A stretch of 36,275 bases of DNA. Source: Nemertoderma westbladi. Its lineage: Eukaryota; Xenacoelomorpha; Nemertodermatida; Nemertodermatidae. The notes beneath the pieces are model-generated. The model did not search any database. It saw nothing but the letters and a program-made list of their open reading frames with translations, and was not told where the DNA came from. Both the position numbers and the translations under genes were made by a program. Of the stretch, positions 32,557 to 36,275 are shown piece after piece; position 1 is the stretch's first letter; every line of letters begins with the position of its first letter. The stretch is taken from assembly GCA_032718475.1 (NCBI GenBank), contig JAUCBJ010003586.1, positions 1 to 36,275 on the forward strand, in the 5' to 3' direction.

Positions 32557-34396
32557 AACATAAGTATATCAGATCGTTTAATTGTACGGCAGTTGGAGCT
32601 GGAACATAAGTATATCAGATCGTTTAATTGTACGGTAGTTGGAGCTGGAACATAAGTATATCAGATCGTTTAATTGTACGGTAGTTGGAGCTGGAACATA
32701 AGTATATCAGATCGTTTAATTGTACGGCAGTTGGAGCTGGAACATAAGTATATCAGATCGTTTAATTGTACAGCAGTTGGAGCTGGAACATAAGTATATC
32801 AGATCGTTTAATTGTACAGCAGTTGGAGCTGGAACATAAGTATATCAGATCGTTTAATTGTACGGTAGTTGGAGCTGGAACATAAGTATATCAGATCGTT
32901 TAATTGTACGGCAGTTGGAGCTGGAACATAAGTATATCAGATCGTTTAATTGTACGGTAGTTGGAGCTGGAACATAAGTATATCAGATCGTTTAATTGTA
33001 CGGCAGTTGGAGCTGGAACATAAGTATATCAGATCGTTTAATTGTACGGCAGTTGGAGCTGGAACATAAGTATATCAGATCGTTTAATTGTACAGCAGTT
33101 GGAGCTGGAACATAAGTATATCAGATCGTTTAATTGTACGGCAGTTGGAGCTGGAACATAAGTATATCAGATCGTTTAATTGTACGGCAGTTGGAGCTGG
33201 AACATAAGTATATCAGATCGTTTAATTGTACGGTAGTTGGAGCTGGAACATAAGTACATCAGATCGTTTAATTGTACGGTAGTTGGAGCTGGAACATAAG
33301 TATATCAGATCGTTTAATTGTACGGTAGTTGGAGCTGGAACATAAGTATATCAGATCGTTTAATTGTACGGTAGTTGGAGCTGGAACATAAGTATATCAG
33401 ATCGTTTAATTGTACGGTAGTTGGAGCTGGAACATAAGTATATCAGATCGTTTAATTGTACGGTAGTTGGAGCTGGAACATAAGTATATCAGATCGTTTA
33501 ATTGTACGGTAGTTGGAGCTGGAACATAAGTATATCAGATCGTTTAATTGTACGGTAGTTGGAGCTGGAACATAAGTATATCAGATCGTTTAATTGTACG
33601 GCAGTTGGAGCTGGAACATAAGTATATCAGATCGTTTAATTGTACGGCAGTTGGAGCTGGAACATAAGTATATCAGATCGTTTAATTGTACGGTAGTTGG
33701 AGCTGGAACATAAGTATATCAGATCGTTTAATTGTACGGCAGTTGGAGCTGGAACATAAGTATATCAGATCGTTTAATTGTACGGCAGTTGGAGCTGGAA
33801 CATAAGTATATCAGATCGTTTAATTGTACGGCAGTTGGAGCTGGAACATAAGTATATCAGATCGTTTAATTGTACGGCAGTTGGAGCTGGAACATAAGTA
33901 TATCAGATCGTTTAATTGTACGGTAGTTGGAGCTGGAACATAAGTATATCAGATCGTTTAATTGTACGGCAGTTGGAGCTGGAACATAAGTATATCAGAT
34001 CGTTTAATTGTACGGCAGTTGGAGCTGGAACATAAGTATATCAGATCGTTTAATTGTACGGCAGTTGGAGCTGGAACATAAGTATATCAGATCGTTTAAT
34101 TGTACGGCAGTTGGAGCTGGAACATAAGTATATCAGATCGTTTAATTGTACGGCAGTTGGAGCTGGAACATAAGTATATCAGATCGTTTAATTGTACGGC
34201 AGTTGGAGCTGGAACATAAGTATATCAGATCGTTTAATTGTACGGTAGTTGGAGCTGGAACATAAGTATATCAGATCGTTTAATTGTACGGCAGTTGGAG
34301 CTGGAACATAAGTATATCAGATCGTTTAATTGTACGGCAGTTGGAGCTGGAACATAAGTATATCAGATCGTTTAATTGTACGGCAGTTGGAGCTGG
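32557..34396. repeat. 46-bp satellite B, exactly 40 copies
   Basis: The unit reads AACATAAGTATATCAGATCG then TTTAATTGTACGGCAGTTGG and AGCTGG. Its length is 1,840 bp = 40 x 46 with no indel. Almost all variation is at two sites in C(G/A)G(C/T)AG; one unit has AGTACATC. This is the most homogeneous of the long-unit arrays. Confidence 0.98.
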
Positions 34397-34923
34397 GACA
34401 CCTTAGGGACACTTCGTGGGTTGCCTATCTACGCTGCTGCCATATATTCTTCCACGTTGATATCAGGAATATAATTAATTGCCTATAATATTAAATTACA
34501 AAGATTGAAAAGAAATCCGCAACTCAAACAGCTCAGATACGTGCCCAGGGTGGCGTTCACTGGCCTTTACTATATCGTTTTAACGTGAGATTAAACTCTT
34601 TTCTTCGGGAATGTTCGTCACGCGAATCTCTTAATTAACGCCCGGCGATTCTCCGTATAACTTAAAAGTAAACTAGTCGCGATTACCACCAGCCCCCCCG
34701 GGAACTGGAAACCTTTTAACTCGCGGAAATTTCGTCCGGCCTGGAAAATGTCAAGCATTTCTTGAACGAGGCAATGCCGTCCAACCTCGCAGTGCGTAGT
34801 AATCCCGCATTGCAAAACACGATTCTCTCAAAATATTAATTCACTCTATTCTCCACCCAAGTCGACTACTTATTAAACCCACGAACATAAAGTGAGTAAC
34901 AGCTAAATATCTAGAAGATTATT
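34397..34923. other. Spacer with a GC-richer block, no gene recognised
   Basis: 34540-34830 is richer in CpG than its surroundings, and the 65-codon minus frame there (34618-34815) has no family motif. Confidence 0.35.
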
Positions 34924-35037
34924 TCGGTCGATTGATGGAGGATTGGGGCCAATTTAACTCTACCGGAACTGGAATCTATTTCGGTCGATTGATGGAGGGC
35001 TGGGGCCCATTTAACTCTACTGGAACTGGAATCATAC
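34924..35037. repeat. 57-bp tandem duplication
   Basis: TCGGTCGATTGATGGAGG occurs at 34924 and 34981. The copies continue through TTTAACTCTAC and GGAACTGGAATC with a few differences. Confidence 0.9.
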
Positions 35038-35593
35038 AATTTACTCATTGAAATTTTGCCAGATTTAATAAATAACACACATGGATAACTTTACTAAGTA
35101 AATCTGTCCTTTATAGTTCCAGAAATTACCATGTTGAACAGATGATTGGACTGACTGGTAATATACATAAAACATCGAATGACTGATTTGATTTCGGAAA
35201 TAAGGAAATAATATGGGAGAACGTGTTTAGGTAACATGTTTTAGTCTGATTAATTCTTGAGCGGAGGAATGATGCAACATAAATGAAGATGTTTCGTGAT
35301 GCAGTTCGTGATGCGTTAGTTTCTTTTTCAATTAGATGGAGATTGGGTGGGAAGATCAGGACATTAGTAAATGCTATTAGTAATATAATTACATCTTCAC
35401 CAGCCTCCCGATTTATCGACACATTGACGCCACGCCAATGTCTTATAATGAGATTGTAAGATAATTGGATTCTTAGGGATTTGTAGTCAGGTGATAGACA
35501 AAAAAACACTATATAGTGAATGAATATATAGCCATTTAAATGGAAATAATATCAAACGGTTTTGTGCTCATATCTGAACAAAAATAAAAATCA
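35038..35593. other. Spacer, no gene recognised
   Basis: The 127-codon minus frame at 35126-35509 looks like chance: no domain motif, mixed composition and no paired splice sites. Confidence 0.35.
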
Positions 35594-35880
35594 GTATTAT
35601 TGGAGATGGTTAGCATCATGATTGGTATTAGGGCATTGCCGTGAGGAGGAGAAGTCAGAGCACGATCTTGTGCTTTGGCGGCCTCATGCAGTGAATAAGC
35701 ATGTTGGACAGCCCATGACTTTCTTGAGACGCATGTTAAAGGACACTGGCCTTGAAGATGCGGATGATCTAGCAAATATTATGGGTGATAGGGAGTTGTG
35801 GCGGCGCAAAACATAGCATCTCAATGTGCATCTGTATAGCAGCATGCTGATTATATGGTGGTGATAATGATAGTATTATT
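35594..35880 (+). pseudogene. LINE C-terminal fragment with 3' tail
   Basis: The plus frame shows YWRWL, a stop, LVLGHCREEEKSEHDLVLW, then GQPMTFLRRMLKDTGLED and LANIMGDRELWRR, stopping at 35814-35816. This matches the C-terminal tail of many non-LTR retrotransposon polyproteins (R.RW.GH.LR, a W.P segment, GRP..TF...L..D.G, then a DR..W end). The 3' tail continues through GCAGCATGCTGATTATATGG to a TGATAATGATAG run. It is strongly 5'-truncated. A second, more decayed copy is at 3175-3385, same strand. Confidence 0.75.
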
Positions 35881-36275
35881 ACATTTGATAGCATTAAAAC
35901 CATCGACAGGCCATAGCAATAACATATTTAATACATTTTAATTTTACGAAGCAATTTCTCGAAAAATAATAAATAAAAATATATTATGTGTCGATATAAT
36001 ATAGTAAATATTAATGGCCACGCTCACCAGTGCATCACAAATTTTTAGATTTTATGGAAGTTTATGGTGAGTTTACGCTTCAGCGGCAGCAGACAACCTT
36101 TAATCATTAATGGAAAGAAACAGGTTACATACATAGATAGGCCTTCCCTTCTTGCTCATCTTAATGTCGATCACAGGTTACAGTGTTATTTTCGTTTATA
36201 ATAACGTTTGTAGGCAGACGCCGTAGCGTTTACACAAGTTAATGCATCTCTTGAGACGGATATAAAATAATATGT
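35881..36275. other. Spacer to window end, no gene recognised
   Basis: AT-rich DNA. Nothing supported. Confidence 0.4.

Noticed and set aside
5683-34396. CRISPR array
   Set aside because: Tandem units follow each other without spacers of unique sequence, and the genome is eukaryotic.
35126-35509. 127-codon minus frame as a membrane protein
   Set aside because: Some hydrophobic runs, but no domain, splice or conservation evidence; compatible with chance.

Overview
The window looks like nuclear DNA from an invertebrate animal. It has interrupted genes with GT/AG introns, several decayed non-LTR retrotransposon (LINE) pieces, MITE-like foldback elements and a very heavy load of tandem repeats. 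Single-copy parts are AT-rich. There is no bacterial operon structure, no rRNA or tRNA gene, and no CRISPR array. The phylum cannot be fixed from the sequence alone.

Layout. 1-1135 (minus): endonuclease-linker part of a LINE, broken by a small insertion carrying stop codons. 1653-3105: four 27-bp repeats, then a 1.3-kb CCGAG pentamer array. 3175-3385: decayed 3' tail of a second LINE family, also present at 35594-35880. 3547-5302 (plus): two phase-compatible exons of an unrecognised helical protein; the intron holds an 83-bp repeat and a 52-bp duplication covers the stop codon. 5683-9209: 28-bp satellite (about 126 copies). 10418-13526: 25-bp satellite (125 copies). 14808-15473: perfect 4-bp array. 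15622-15928: MITE-like element. 17037-22900: 46-bp satellite (128 copies), abutting a broken LINE reverse transcriptase (22905-24129, minus). 25916-27292: 33-bp minisatellite. 27275-27970 (minus): the first two exons of a rhodopsin-class GPCR. 29321-29712: 23-bp array. 30924-31517: foldback element with G/C-rich arms. 32557-34396: a second 46-bp satellite (exactly 40 copies). 35594-35816: LINE C-terminus.

About half of the window is tandem array, and each array has its own unit. The largest long open frames ((RAEPS)n, (SVSQ)n, QRQPEGSS..., HAAPQTLCMLHRR..., VVSVSGTWTYT...) are translations of satellites rather than proteins.

The best biology is the GPCR start. A 29-codon extracellular N-terminus with glycosylation sequons, preceded by an in-frame stop, ends at a GTAAGTAG donor and joins in phase 0 to a 66-codon exon holding TM1 and TM2. 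The 33-bp minisatellite begins inside the last 18 bp of that exon and appears to be a roughly 42-fold amplification of the exon end plus its splice donor. The receptor's TM3-TM7 exons were not recognised in the window, so the gene is either very extended or broken.
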